A stretch of 64,000 nt of DNA from Sellimonas sp963559135 (GCA_963559135.1 CAUWJP010000010.1:13876-77875), one strand, 5' to 3'. Positions 43,140 through 52,243 are shown, counted from the first letter of the stretch. The notes: generated by a model from the sequence alone, not told the origin. Numbers and translations are program-made.

Positions 43140-44348
43140 ATGGATAGCAAAGATTATGGGTTTTGTTATAGGATAGCATTTGAATGTATTGGAAAAGAGA
43201 ATGGAATCGAGAGAATGATTCATGAAATTGCAGATCGGGTCGGTGCTACGGTAATCATTACAAATATTTATGGGGAGATTGTCAGTGAATGCGATATTCT
43301 GCATCTTAGAAATAGAAAAGAACACTATGACAAGATGATTCGGAGTTTGATACTCAAAGAACTGGAGCAGGAAGAGAGGAAAGAGGAGCTTGAAGAGTTG
43401 TCAGAAGCAGTGATGCGTCCAATTGAAGTCAAGCACAATATAGAAGGATTCGTGGTGGTGTTGTTCCCGGACAGTGAAGAGAAAGAAAACTGGAGGGAGA
43501 TTGTACATGTAATTGCAAAGACAGTGGCGATTGAGCTTGAGTATCATAAGGACAGGACCTGGTGCAGTATTTCGATGGAGCGCCAGATTGTTTCAGAGAT
43601 CGTTCTGGGCGGGAAAAAAGAAATGGGAGAAGATATCCATATAAAAGAAAAGATGGAACAGAACTATTTGATTCCAGGATTTTTACTTGGAATTGTATGG
43701 AGTGGTGATCATCGACGCTATGGACAATTACAGCATATCAGAAATCAGATTTATGAAAAGGATCAGGATCTGTTAAGTTATCTTTCGGGGGAGTGCCTGT
43801 ATCTTCTTTTTACAGGGAAGAAAGAGGAGCAAAAGACAACGGAACTTTTAAGGGCGATCAGTCAGGCGTCTGAGGTTCAGGTTTGTGTGGGAAGTTTATT
43901 TTCTGATAAAGAAGAAATTTTAAGCAGAAAGAGGTTTCTGGAACAGGCAATGCAGACGGGAAACAGGATGGATCCGGAAAGGGAGTTCTTGGTAGTAAAA
44001 GAAAATTTTCTGGAAACCATCTGTTCTTATGTGGTGAAGGAGAGTGGATTTAAAGGTTACTATTGTGAAGAACTCGAAAGACTCAGAAAGGAAGATCTCC
44101 AGAAAGGGACAGAATTTTACCGCTCCTTAAAACAATATCTTCTTTCCGGCAACAATGTCGGTATGGCGGCGAAGAAGCTATTTGTTCACCGTAATACCAT
44201 GATTTACAGACTTCAGAAAATTGATGAAATAATGAAGATTGATCCTAATGAGCCGGATACGGCAAGGCTTCTTTTGATCAGTATGGTTCTACAGGAACTG
44301 ATAGATAAAAGCAATAAAAAGGTTGATGAAGAAAGAAATTTGCGATAA
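43140..44348 (+). CDS. PucR/CdaR-type transcriptional regulator
   Basis: 402 residues from ATG 43140 (AAAGGGA upstream; ATG 43089 in frame has none). The C-terminal HTH_30 domain is clear: GNNVGMAAKKLFVHRNTMIY then RLQKIDEIM. The N-terminal part (about 15-150) looks like a sugar-diacid/GAF-like sensor. Such regulators respond to small catabolic substrates. It sits directly in front of the first HgdB-like gene (30-base gap) and heads the 43140-59049 cluster, so it probably senses the cluster's substrate. Substrate unknown. Confidence 0.85.
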   Translation: MDSKDYGFCYRIAFECIGKENGIERMIHEIADRVGATVIITNIYGEIVSECDILHLRNRKEHYDKMIRSLILKELEQEERKEELEELSEAVMRPIEVKHNIEGFVVVLFPDSEEKENWREIVHVIAKTVAIELEYHKDRTWCSISMERQIVSEIVLGGKKEMGEDIHIKEKMEQNYLIPGFLLGIVWSGDHRRYGQLQHIRNQIYEKDQDLLSYLSGECLYLLFTGKKEEQKTTELLRAISQASEVQVCVGSLFSDKEEILSRKRFLEQAMQTGNRMDPEREFLVVKENFLETICSYVVKESGFKGYYCEELERLRKEDLQKGTEFYRSLKQYLLSGNNVGMAAKKLFVHRNTMIYRLQKIDEIMKIDPNEPDTARLLLISMVLQELIDKSNKKVDEERNLR

Positions 44349-44378
44349 GATGAAGTATCATAGGCAGGAGCGGAGATT

Positions 44379-45539
44379 GTGGATATGGATGTAATCAGAA
44401 AGCTTCCGGAGATTTTTGCGGAATTGGCACAGAAAAAGCAACAGTCGTTTTTAACGCTTAAAGAGTATAAAGATAAAGGAATACCGGTAATTGGAGCATA
44501 CTGTTCCTACTTTCCAAGGGAACTAGCACTGGCGATGGGGGCGATCCCGATTGGACTTTGCTCCTCATCCGACGAAACCATTGAGATAGCCGAGAAATCA
44601 ATACCAAAGGAGATCTGTCCATTGATTAAGTCAAGTTATGGCTATGCTGTCTCGGACAGATGTCCGTATTTTTATTTTTCGGATCTTGTAGTAGGGGAGA
44701 CTACCTGCGATGGCAAGAAGAAGATGTATGAGATGTTGGAAGAGTTTAAGGAAGTTTATGTGATGGGTCTCCCGAATACACAGTCTGAAGAGGCGCTTGG
44801 ACTGTGGACAAAAGAAATCATTCGATTTAAGGAATATCTGGAAGAGTATTTTAATCTTGTGATTACCGAGAAAGATTTAAGAGATGCAGTCAGATTAAGT
44901 AATGATCAGAGGCGTGCGATCAAGAGGATTTACGAGACGATGAAACTGAATCCGGCTCCGATGACAGGGAAGGAATTATTTACCGTTTTGTACGGAAGCA
45001 AATATAATCTGGATTTTCGAAGACAGATTGAGGAGTTGAATTACCTAGCTGATCAGATTATCAGAAGGTATGATGAAGAAACAAAGCAAAAGCGGCAGAT
45101 TCGGATTCTGGTGACCGGATGTCCGATGGGCGGAGATACGGAAAAAGTGATTGATATGATTGAGGAGTGTGGCGGGACGGTAGTTGTGTTTGAAAACTGT
45201 ACCGGGGTCAAAGCGGTTGACCGGGTGATTGAGGAGGACAGTGACGATATTTACCGCGCTATCGCCAAGAGATATTTAGACATTGGCTGTTCGATTATGA
45301 CACCGAATCATAACCGGATCGAACTGGTTGGGAGAATGATTGACGAGTATCAGGTGGACGGTGTGATCGAGATGATTCTCACAGGATGCCATGCTACGGC
45401 AATGGAGTCGATCAGTATCTCCCAGTTTGTCAATGAAGAAAAACATATCCCGTATCTTGCCGTGACAACGAATTATTCACAGGCGGATAGGGAAAGTTTG
45501 AAAATACGAATCGCTGCATTTATGGAAATGTTAAGTTAA
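44379..45539 (+). CDS. 2-hydroxyacyl-CoA dehydratase D / double-cubane-cluster family protein (copy 1)
   Basis: 386 residues, GTG start at 44379 eight bases after AGGAG. Member of the HgdB/FldC/YjiM (HGD-D) family. Cys42, 61, 80, 95 and 110 in the first half (GAYCSYFP, EICPLIKSSYG, DRCPYFYF, GETTCDGKKKM) and three more in the second (TGCPMGGDTEKV, GCSIMTPNHNR, LTGCHAT) can carry an iron-sulfur cluster, as in double-cubane proteins that do difficult low-potential reductions. It has no fused partner and no HgdA-like subunit nearby. About half identical by eye to copy 2 at 49377. A terminator follows at 45558. Reaction unknown. Confidence 0.85.
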   Translation: MDMDVIRKLPEIFAELAQKKQQSFLTLKEYKDKGIPVIGAYCSYFPRELALAMGAIPIGLCSSSDETIEIAEKSIPKEICPLIKSSYGYAVSDRCPYFYFSDLVVGETTCDGKKKMYEMLEEFKEVYVMGLPNTQSEEALGLWTKEIIRFKEYLEEYFNLVITEKDLRDAVRLSNDQRRAIKRIYETMKLNPAPMTGKELFTVLYGSKYNLDFRRQIEELNYLADQIIRRYDEETKQKRQIRILVTGCPMGGDTEKVIDMIEECGGTVVVFENCTGVKAVDRVIEEDSDDIYRAIAKRYLDIGCSIMTPNHNRIELVGRMIDEYQVDGVIEMILTGCHATAMESISISQFVNEEKHIPYLAVTTNYSQADRESLKIRIAAFMEMLS

Positions 45540-45557
45540 AATAGAAACAGCAATGAA

Positions 45558-45605
45558 GAACCGGAACACAGGCAGAATATACTGTAAGTGTTCCGGTTCT
45601 TTTAT
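45558..45605 (+). terminator. Terminator between the first HgdB-like gene and metN-like gene
   Basis: Perfect 12-bp stem GAACCGGAACAC / GTGTTCCGGTTC, then TTTT. Separates the regulator/HgdB-like bicistron from the transporter; the rest of the gap to 45768 holds a TATACT box (45735-45740) but no SAM riboswitch. Confidence 0.85.
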
Positions 45606-45768
45606 AGATAAATATAATAAAAATTAAAAATTTATAGAAAAAAACATTAAACAGGGCAGATTTTTATAATTTGTGCACAGAGAAAGGGTATGGAATTGGA
45701 ATTACCGACGATGAAATTCAATTTTTTCGTATGATATACTCATTTGGATAAGTAAGGAGGAAGGCAAT

Positions 45769-46767
45769 TTGATTGAGATCACAAATTTACAGAAAACATT
45801 TGAAGATTCGGATCTGACCGTTCTGAAAGATATCAGTCTTAAAATAGAAGATGGAGATATCTATGGACTTGTAGGTCGCAGTGGCGCTGGGAAATCGACT
45901 CTGCTTCGATGTATCAACGGGCTGACTGGATATCAGAAAGGGAATCTAAAAGTAGACGGCTGTGAAGTAAAAGGGCTGTCTGGAATTCGGCTTCGGGAAT
46001 TCCGGAAAAATATCGGTATGATTTTTCAACAGTTTTCACTTTTGGAACGCAAGACAGTATATGAAAATGTGGCTCTCCCGATGGAATGTTGGGGATGGAC
46101 CAGACAAAAACGGGATCAGAAAGTAAAAGAACTTCTGGAATTGGTGGGACTGAAAGAGAAAATGAATGTAAAACCAAGGACACTGAGCGGGGGACAGAAA
46201 CAAAGGGTGGCGATAGCGAGAGCGCTGACCATGGATCCTAAGATTTTGCTCTGCGACGAAGCAACATCGGCCCTGGATCCTAAGACAACAAATTCAATTT
46301 TGGATTTGCTGCTGAAGATTAATAAAGAACTGAAAATTACGATTGTGATTGTTACCCACCAGATGTCGGTAGTACGGAGAGTCTGCAATAAGATGTCCAT
46401 TCTGGAAAATGGGAAAATAGTAGAACAGGGGGATGTGCGTCAGATCTTTTTAAATCAGCCGGCTGCTTTGATGCGGCTGATGGGAGAAGAGGGACAGACA
46501 TTACCGGAGACAGGATGCACACTTCAGATTTCTTATGATATCAAAGAGAAAGCAGATGGAGAACTCTTTACCGCCATGTCGGAAGAACTGCATATCCGGT
46601 TCTCTGTGATCGATGGGAAAATTCAGAAATACAGGGAGAATATGATGGGGCTGTTTGTGATTAATGTATCGGACAAGGATGCGGTCAGTGTGAAACAATA
46701 TCTGGACAAAAAAGGATATCAGTGGAAAGAACTTGAGCAGGAAAAAGGAGGGGAATCATGGGATTAA
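45769..46767 (+). CDS. MetN-like ABC ATPase
   Basis: 332 residues, TTG start at 45769 eight bases after GGAGG. Walker A GRSGAGKS, signature LSGGQKQR, Walker B ILLCDEATSALD, H-loop THQMSVV. C-terminal NIL domain (about 255-330; LHIRFSVIDGKI) is the allosteric methionine-binding module of MetN-type ATPases. Forms an importer with the next two genes (overlap of 10 bases with the permease). Placement inside a methyltransferase cluster, without a SAM-box leader, suggests a methylated or thioether amino acid rather than plain methionine; that is inference. Confidence 0.88.
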   Translation: MIEITNLQKTFEDSDLTVLKDISLKIEDGDIYGLVGRSGAGKSTLLRCINGLTGYQKGNLKVDGCEVKGLSGIRLREFRKNIGMIFQQFSLLERKTVYENVALPMECWGWTRQKRDQKVKELLELVGLKEKMNVKPRTLSGGQKQRVAIARALTMDPKILLCDEATSALDPKTTNSILDLLLKINKELKITIVIVTHQMSVVRRVCNKMSILENGKIVEQGDVRQIFLNQPAALMRLMGEEGQTLPETGCTLQISYDIKEKADGELFTAMSEELHIRFSVIDGKIQKYRENMMGLFVINVSDKDAVSVKQYLDKKGYQWKELEQEKGGESWD

Positions 46768-47426
46768 AAGATTACACATGGGATAAGATTTTTTCGCTTC
46801 TGATTCTCCCGTCTTTGTTAGAAACGATCAAGATGCTGGTGATTTCCGGAATTTTAGCAACATTGATCGGATTTCTGATCGGGGTGATATTGGTTGGAAC
46901 AAGAAAGGAAGGGCTTTTCCCGAATCGGGTGGTCCATCAATGTCTAGATCTTGTAGTGAATGTCATAAGATCCTTTCCGTTTATTATTTTAATGATTTCT
47001 ATTATTCCTTTTACAAGACTGATTGTAGGAACATCTATCGGAGATGAGGCGGCGATTGTTCCGCTGACGGTGGCAGCGGCTCCGTTCATGGGAAGAATTT
47101 TCCAGAACAGTTTTCAGGAGGTTGATCCGGCTTTGATAGAGGCCGCAAAATCATTCGGAGCATCAAGGCTTCAGATTATTTTCAAAGTGATGGTTGTAGA
47201 AGCCATTCCATCAATTATTTCAGGACTGAGTCTTTCTGTCATTAATTTGTTAGGAGCAACCGCAATGGCCGGAGCTATCGGGGCAGGAGGACTGGGAGCA
47301 ACGGCATTACAGTATGGCTATCAGAATTTTAATGAAAAAATCATGTACAGTATTGTCGTGATTTTGATTATTCTTGTTATTTTCATCCAGTACTTTGGAG
47401 ACTGGCTGTACAAAAAACTAAAATAA
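46758..47426 (+). CDS. MetI-like ABC permease
   Basis: 222 residues, five membrane helices, with the permease EAA-type coupling loop (LIEAAKSFGASRLQIIFKV). Overlaps the metN-like gene by 10 bases; the lipoprotein follows after 17. Methionine-type importer permease by context and length. Confidence 0.9.
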   Translation: MGLKDYTWDKIFSLLILPSLLETIKMLVISGILATLIGFLIGVILVGTRKEGLFPNRVVHQCLDLVVNVIRSFPFIILMISIIPFTRLIVGTSIGDEAAIVPLTVAAAPFMGRIFQNSFQEVDPALIEAAKSFGASRLQIIFKVMVVEAIPSIISGLSLSVINLLGATAMAGAIGAGGLGATALQYGYQNFNEKIMYSIVVILIILVIFIQYFGDWLYKKLK

Positions 47427-47443
47427 ACGAAGGAGAAGAAAAA

Positions 47444-48253
47444 ATGAAAAAGAGATTGGTAAGTGTTATGTTAGCGGCGGTATTGCTTGCCGTATCAGGA
47501 TGTGGAGCATCCAAGGATGCAGAAAAGGATGGAGAAGAGCAGAAAACAACGATTAAACTTGGAGTAAGAGCGGATGGAATTGATATGGCGGAGGCCATTC
47601 GTGACAGTGTAAAAGAAAAAGGATACGATCTGGAGATCACAACGTTTGATGATAGTATACAGCCGAATGTTGCTCTCGAAGAAGGAAGTATCGATGTCAA
47701 CTGGTATCAGCACAAACCGTACCTGGACAGTTACAATGAGGAGAATGGAACCGACTTTGTGATGATTGAGCCGTATACACATTATCCGCTCTTTGCCATG
47801 TATTCTTCCAAGTACGACTCGGTAGAGGAAATTCCGGATGGAGGACAGATCGGGCTGTGTAATGATGCGACGAACCAGGCGAGAGGACTGAAGCTTCTGG
47901 AAGATCAGGGACTGATCAAATTAGATGAAAGTGCTGAAACTCCTACGGTATACGACATTGTAGAAAATCCGAAGAACCTGGAATTTATCGAAGCGGAGAT
48001 GAGCGTACTGCCTCAGTCCTATGAAGATGTGGATGCGATTGTGGTTGCAGGCCAGCATATGTATAATGCCGGAATGGATGCCGATGATTTTATTGCGGAA
48101 TCTTCTGACGGCCCGGATTACAGTCTCGGATTTGTAGTACGAAAGGAAGATCAGAATGCCGATTGGGCAAAGGATCTGAATGAGGCGGCGCAGTGCGATG
48201 CCCTGTCAGATTATTTTGAAGAGGCAGGCGGCGTTCTTATTCCGTTATTCTAG
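47444..48253 (+). CDS. NlpA/MetQ-family substrate-binding lipoprotein
   Basis: 269 residues. Lipoprotein signal peptide with lipobox VSGC (Cys20). The mature part is the NlpA/MetQ fold: TIKLGVRADG, GSIDVNWYQHKPYLDSYNEE, GGQIGLCNDATNQARGLKLL. It captures the substrate outside the membrane for the MetN/MetI-like pair. Binding residues differ enough from standard MetQ that methionine is not certain. An 18-base gap leads to the first UroD-type gene, so import and metabolism are linked. Confidence 0.88.
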   Translation: MKKRLVSVMLAAVLLAVSGCGASKDAEKDGEEQKTTIKLGVRADGIDMAEAIRDSVKEKGYDLEITTFDDSIQPNVALEEGSIDVNWYQHKPYLDSYNEENGTDFVMIEPYTHYPLFAMYSSKYDSVEEIPDGGQIGLCNDATNQARGLKLLEDQGLIKLDESAETPTVYDIVENPKNLEFIEAEMSVLPQSYEDVDAIVVAGQHMYNAGMDADDFIAESSDGPDYSLGFVVRKEDQNADWAKDLNEAAQCDALSDYFEEAGGVLIPLF

Positions 48254-48271
48254 GAGAAGAAAGGGAGCATA

Positions 48272-49393
48272 ATGGAACGGATCAAGACGGAAATGACGTC
48301 AAAAGAAAGGCTGACTGCCTATCAAAAGGGCGAGGAAGTAGACCGGATTCCTGTCACATTGACAGCAAGTGAGACAGGACCGTTGATGTATGGAATTCCA
48401 ATCAGCAAGTGTTATTTTTCTGTAGAAAATATGGTAGAGGTGGAAACCAGGCTTGCCGAGGATTTTGGAATTGATAATATGGGAATGGGCCTGGGACTTC
48501 GGACTTTGCCAGAGGCGTTAGGATGTAAGTTAAAATATTCGGAGAAGAATGTTTCGTATATTGAGAAGCCTGCTATCGAATCGTATGCGGAACTGGAAGG
48601 AAGAGCACTTCCGGATATTACAAAAGATGGAAGACTGCCGATTCTGGTAGAAGCTTTTGAAAGACTGATCGAGCGTTTTCATGAGGAAAAAGTGATTTCT
48701 ACCGGAATGGCAGGACCGTTTACGACGGCGGTCAGCTTGGTAGGAACGGAACGGTTTTTACGGGACAGTGTCAGGCATCCGGAGGAGATTGGAAAATTAC
48801 TACGCTATAGTACAGACTGCGTGATTTCATGTGCCAGAGATTTGCATAAGCGTCTGGGAATCTCTATCAGTCTTTCAGAACCGATGGCGTCCGCCAACAT
48901 CATCAGTAAAAAACAATTTCGGACACTGGTACTTCCTTATCTTTCGGAGACAGTGGAGGAAATGAACCGTTTTCAGGGCGGGACCGGAATCCATATCTGT
49001 GGAAAGACGAAGGACAGATGGGACGCGATTGTCGAAAGCGGAATTTCTTCCTTTAGCATTGATAATTGTGAAAATATGAAAGAATTAAAGGAAGCATACG
49101 GAAACGAAATTGGAATCAGCGGGAATGTGGAACCTGTCGATGTTTTAAAGAATGGAACACCGGAGATGATCAGGGAATCTGTTATCAGGTGTCTGGCTGA
49201 GGCGGCGGATAATCCGAGAGGATTTACTCTTTGCCCGGGCTGTACGACTCCGGTGATGACTCCAAAAGAAAATCTGATCGCGCTTTTGAACAGTGCTTGG
49301 ATTTATGGAAGGCACGCAAGAAAAGGGCGCATGCCGGAAGGAATGAAAATGATAGAATACGGGGGAAACAAAGCAGATGAACAGACAGAATAA
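48272..49393 (+). CDS. UroD-fold methyltransferase, MtaA/CmuA-like (copy 1)
   Basis: 373 residues. Uroporphyrinogen-decarboxylase fold: TSKERLTAYQKGEEVDRIPV at the start, GPFTTAVSLVG in the middle. Zinc motif of the corrinoid methyltransferase branch: His-x-Cys in GIHICGKTKDRW and a late Cys in TLCPGCTTP. Members move methyl groups between a corrinoid protein and thiols, or from substrates onto the corrinoid. It is not heme UroD, which lacks this zinc site. The 3' end overlaps the second HgdB-like gene by 17 bases (translational coupling). Confidence 0.85.
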   Translation: MERIKTEMTSKERLTAYQKGEEVDRIPVTLTASETGPLMYGIPISKCYFSVENMVEVETRLAEDFGIDNMGMGLGLRTLPEALGCKLKYSEKNVSYIEKPAIESYAELEGRALPDITKDGRLPILVEAFERLIERFHEEKVISTGMAGPFTTAVSLVGTERFLRDSVRHPEEIGKLLRYSTDCVISCARDLHKRLGISISLSEPMASANIISKKQFRTLVLPYLSETVEEMNRFQGGTGIHICGKTKDRWDAIVESGISSFSIDNCENMKELKEAYGNEIGISGNVEPVDVLKNGTPEMIRESVIRCLAEAADNPRGFTLCPGCTTPVMTPKENLIALLNSAWIYGRHARKGRMPEGMKMIEYGGNKADEQTE

Positions 49394-50525
49394 GTTGCCG
49401 GAAAAGTTCGCGGAGTTTGCCGGGCAGAGAAAGGCTTCTTTCTTGAAAGTAAAAGAGATAAAAGAGCAGGGAATTCCGGTAATTGGTTCGTACTGTACTT
49501 ATTTTCCAAAAGAGATTGCCATGGCGATGGGAGCGGTGACAGTTGGTTTATGTGGAACTTCAGAAGAACCAATCAAGGAAGCGCAAAAGGATCTGCCCAA
49601 GAATCTGTGTCCGTTGATTCAATCCAGTTATGGATTCGCAAAGACGGATACCTGTCCTTACTTTTATTTCTCTGATCTGGTAGTGGGAGAGACAACCTGT
49701 GACGGAAAGAAAAAAATGTTTGAATTTTTAGGTCGAATAAAAGATGTTCATGTAATGCATCTTCCCAATGTTCAGGATGAGTTTGGAAAGCAATTGTGGA
49801 AAGCGGAAATTATTCGGCTGAAAGACAGGCTGGAAGAAAAATTTCACGTACAGATTTCTGATGAAAGTGTTCGCCAGGCAGTCAGAAAAAATAATCAGAT
49901 CAGATCTGCCCTGAAAGAGTTCTGTGAACTGATGAAACAGGAGCCTGCTCCGATGTCAGGATATGAACTGTTTCAGGTGCTGTATGGAAGCTGGTTTAAG
50001 CTTTATTCAGATGAGATCCTTACGGAAGTACAGAATCTGACAGAGTACGTCCAAAAGGAAACACAAAAAAGAAAGACAGTATCCGGCCCGAGAATTTTGA
50101 TTACCGGATGTCCGATTGGCGGAGTCGTGGATAAAGTGGTAAAGACAATCGAGGCGTGCGGCGCTACGGTAGTTGCCTTTGAAAATTGTAACGGAATGAA
50201 AGCATTTGACCGTATTGTGGATGAGGAGACGGAAGATATATATGAGGCTCTGGCGGATTATTATCTTCAGATCGGATGTTCTGTCATGACGCCGGATCGT
50301 AACCGGATGACCTTACTAAAGGACATGATACGGGAGTACCGGATCGATGGAGTAATCGAAGTTGTTTTGACGGCGTGTCATACCTATATGATTGAAAGCG
50401 GTATTATAGGACAGATGGTAAAAGAAGAGTGCCAGATCCCATATCTTTGTCTGGAAACGGATTATTCTCAGGCAGATACAGGACAGCTAAAAACGAGGAT
50501 GGAAGCATTTGTGGAGATGCTTTAA
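49377..50525 (+). CDS. 2-hydroxyacyl-CoA dehydratase D / double-cubane-cluster family protein (copy 2)
   Basis: 382 residues. Same family and architecture as copy 1; Cys40, 59, 78, 93 and 108 are at the same spacings, and ITGCPIGGVVDKV and IGCSVMTPDRNR correspond. Overlaps the preceding methyltransferase gene, so the two are likely made in step and may act together. No HgdC-type ATP-driven activator is present in the window; the RACo-like protein at 53262 is the only ASKHA-fold protein. Reaction unknown. A weak hairpin and then promoter follow. Confidence 0.85.
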   Translation: MNRQNKLPEKFAEFAGQRKASFLKVKEIKEQGIPVIGSYCTYFPKEIAMAMGAVTVGLCGTSEEPIKEAQKDLPKNLCPLIQSSYGFAKTDTCPYFYFSDLVVGETTCDGKKKMFEFLGRIKDVHVMHLPNVQDEFGKQLWKAEIIRLKDRLEEKFHVQISDESVRQAVRKNNQIRSALKEFCELMKQEPAPMSGYELFQVLYGSWFKLYSDEILTEVQNLTEYVQKETQKRKTVSGPRILITGCPIGGVVDKVVKTIEACGATVVAFENCNGMKAFDRIVDEETEDIYEALADYYLQIGCSVMTPDRNRMTLLKDMIREYRIDGVIEVVLTACHTYMIESGIIGQMVKEECQIPYLCLETDYSQADTGQLKTRMEAFVEML

Positions 50526-50582
50526 AGAAAGAAGGAAGGCATCCGAAAATTCGGAGTCTTTCTTTTTTCTTTATTTAAGAAA

Positions 50583-50610
50583 TTGTTTTTTTACTGTTGT
50601 CATGTATAAT
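50583..50610 (+). promoter_or_regulatory. Internal promoter of the corrinoid half of the cluster
   Basis: TTGTTT (50583-50588), 16-base spacer, TATAAT (50605-50610), preceded by an imperfect T-tailed hairpin at about 50526-50570. Suggests 50662-55878 can be expressed as a separate unit. Confidence 0.6.
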
Positions 50611-50661
50611 AGAACTGACAGTCAGAGAGAAAAAACGAAACAGAAATGAGGTGAGATTTCC

Positions 50662-51549
50662 ATGATTCAGGATTTTGAGTGCAGACCGCAGGACAGTGAT
50701 CAGGGAATGCTTTCTGTGATACGAACATACAATCTTCCGATACCGGAGATTTATGTGAAGCAGGAAGAAATTTTACGTTTTGCCAGATTGGAAAAAGAGC
50801 AGAACCAGAAGCTTTTTTTTACGATTCCGTTTGACCATACGCTGGAGGCCCAGGCGATGGGAGGGAAGGTACGTTATGGAAACGAAATGGCAGGTCCAAG
50901 AGCAGAGGAACCTATTTACAAAAACCTGGAGGAGCTTGGAGCACTTCCCGCTATGGAGTTTTTGCATGGGAGAATGAAAGAAACGCTGGAGGCTTGCCGG
51001 AAATTGAGAGAACAGGGAGAAGAGGTAATGTTTCAGATATCAGGACCTCTGACAATCTGGAATACACTTATCGATGTAAAGCACATTCTGAAGGGAATTC
51101 GAAAGTCGCAGGATCAGATGGAGGAGCTTTTCCGGATCATGGAGACGGAGCTGCTGCGTCTGCTTGTCGAAGTCAGAAAGACCGGGGTGAGGATTGTAAG
51201 TTACGCAGATTCTGCTGGAAGTGTACGAATTCTCGGACCGAAGTCGATGGAATGGATGACGAGGATTTTTACGTTTCCGTTTTTGAAACATGCTTCGTCC
51301 GTCCTTGGAGAAGAAATGTCGATGATTCTCTGCCCGAAGACAGCATTTGCGCTGACCGGTACGGGGCTTGGGAAGAGAAACGAGTATGTTCTTCCAAAAG
51401 AGATGACATATCAGGAGGCATGTATTTATGTAGCTGGTAAAGTAAAGTTTCCGTCTCAGATGTGTATCAATCAGAAAAATACCCGGATAGGAAATGGAAA
51501 ATTGATGACAATAGAGTTGAATGAAGTAACAGAGAAAAATGAGGGATAA
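50662..51549 (+). CDS. UroD-fold methyltransferase-like protein, short and lacking the zinc His (copy 2)
   Basis: 295 residues, shorter than relatives (340-375). The fold is recognisable (SGPLTIWNTLIDVKHIL, YADSAGSVRILGPKSMEWMT), but the His-x-Cys zinc motif is changed: MILCPKTAFAL keeps the Cys and has lost the His, and a late Cys lies in QMCINQKN. It may bind metal differently or be a substrate-specific MT1 or a scaffold. It sits directly before the corrinoid protein, the usual place for the substrate-specific methyltransferase. Confidence is lower than for the other UroD-type genes. Confidence 0.7.
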   Translation: MIQDFECRPQDSDQGMLSVIRTYNLPIPEIYVKQEEILRFARLEKEQNQKLFFTIPFDHTLEAQAMGGKVRYGNEMAGPRAEEPIYKNLEELGALPAMEFLHGRMKETLEACRKLREQGEEVMFQISGPLTIWNTLIDVKHILKGIRKSQDQMEELFRIMETELLRLLVEVRKTGVRIVSYADSAGSVRILGPKSMEWMTRIFTFPFLKHASSVLGEEMSMILCPKTAFALTGTGLGKRNEYVLPKEMTYQEACIYVAGKVKFPSQMCINQKNTRIGNGKLMTIELNEVTEKNEG

Positions 51550-51571
51550 GAAAGATCAGGGAGGAAGAATC

Positions 51572-52222
51572 ATGAGTTCAAAGGAAGAATTATTAAAAAG
51601 GATGTCCGACGGCGTCGTGGATATGGAAGAAGATGATGTGGCCGAGGCTGCACAGGAATTTATCGATGCGGGATACCCGGCACTGGAAGGAATTATGGAC
51701 GGACTGATTGACGGGATGAACCGGACAAGTGTTTTATTTGAAGAGGAAGAGTATTTCGTGACAGATGTTCTGCTCTGCTCGGACGCCATGTATGCAGGCT
51801 TAAACGTATTAAAGCCGCATCTCCCGGAGGAGGATCCGGAAAGTAAAAAGAAAGCTGTGATCGGTGTCGTAGAAGGAGATACCCATGATATTGGAAAAAA
51901 TTTGGTTAAGATCCTGATGGAGACGGCCGGATTTGAGATGGTGGATCTTGGAAGAGACGTGCCGCTTCAGAAGTTTGTCGATACGGCGAAAGAAACCCAT
52001 GCGGATCTGGTCTGCCTCTCCACGCTGATGACAACGACCATGAGTGGAATGAAAACGGTCATTGATCTGCTCAAAGAGGCTGGAATCCGGGATGAGGTCA
52101 AAGTCATGATCGGAGGAGGCCCGGTATCTAAAAATTTCGCGGACAAAATCGGTGCCGACGGCTATTCACAGAATGCAGTGGAGGCAGTGCGCCTTGCGAA
52201 AAGTCTGCTTAATATCGCATAA
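51572..52222 (+). CDS. Corrinoid (B12-binding) methyl-carrier protein
   Basis: 216 residues from ATG 51572 (GGAGGAAG upstream; the frame from 51539 is longer than needed). A helical cap domain (about 1-90) precedes the Rossmann-like B12-binding domain with DxHxxG: GDTHDIGKN (Asp103, His105, Gly108), whose His is the lower cobalt ligand. LSTLMTTTM and IGGGPVS follow as in MtaC/MttC/MtbC proteins. It shuttles the methyl group between methyltransferases. Flanked by UroD-type genes on both sides. Confidence 0.95.
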   Translation: MSSKEELLKRMSDGVVDMEEDDVAEAAQEFIDAGYPALEGIMDGLIDGMNRTSVLFEEEEYFVTDVLLCSDAMYAGLNVLKPHLPEEDPESKKKAVIGVVEGDTHDIGKNLVKILMETAGFEMVDLGRDVPLQKFVDTAKETHADLVCLSTLMTTTMSGMKTVIDLLKEAGIRDEVKVMIGGGPVSKNFADKIGADGYSQNAVEAVRLAKSLLNIA

Positions 52223-52243
52223 CAGAAAGAAGAGGGAGAAGAA

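Noticed and set aside
45606..45768. SAM riboswitch before the metN-like gene
   Set aside because: No SAM-I core or suitable terminator/antiterminator pair is seen; only a -10-like TATACT and a good ribosome site.
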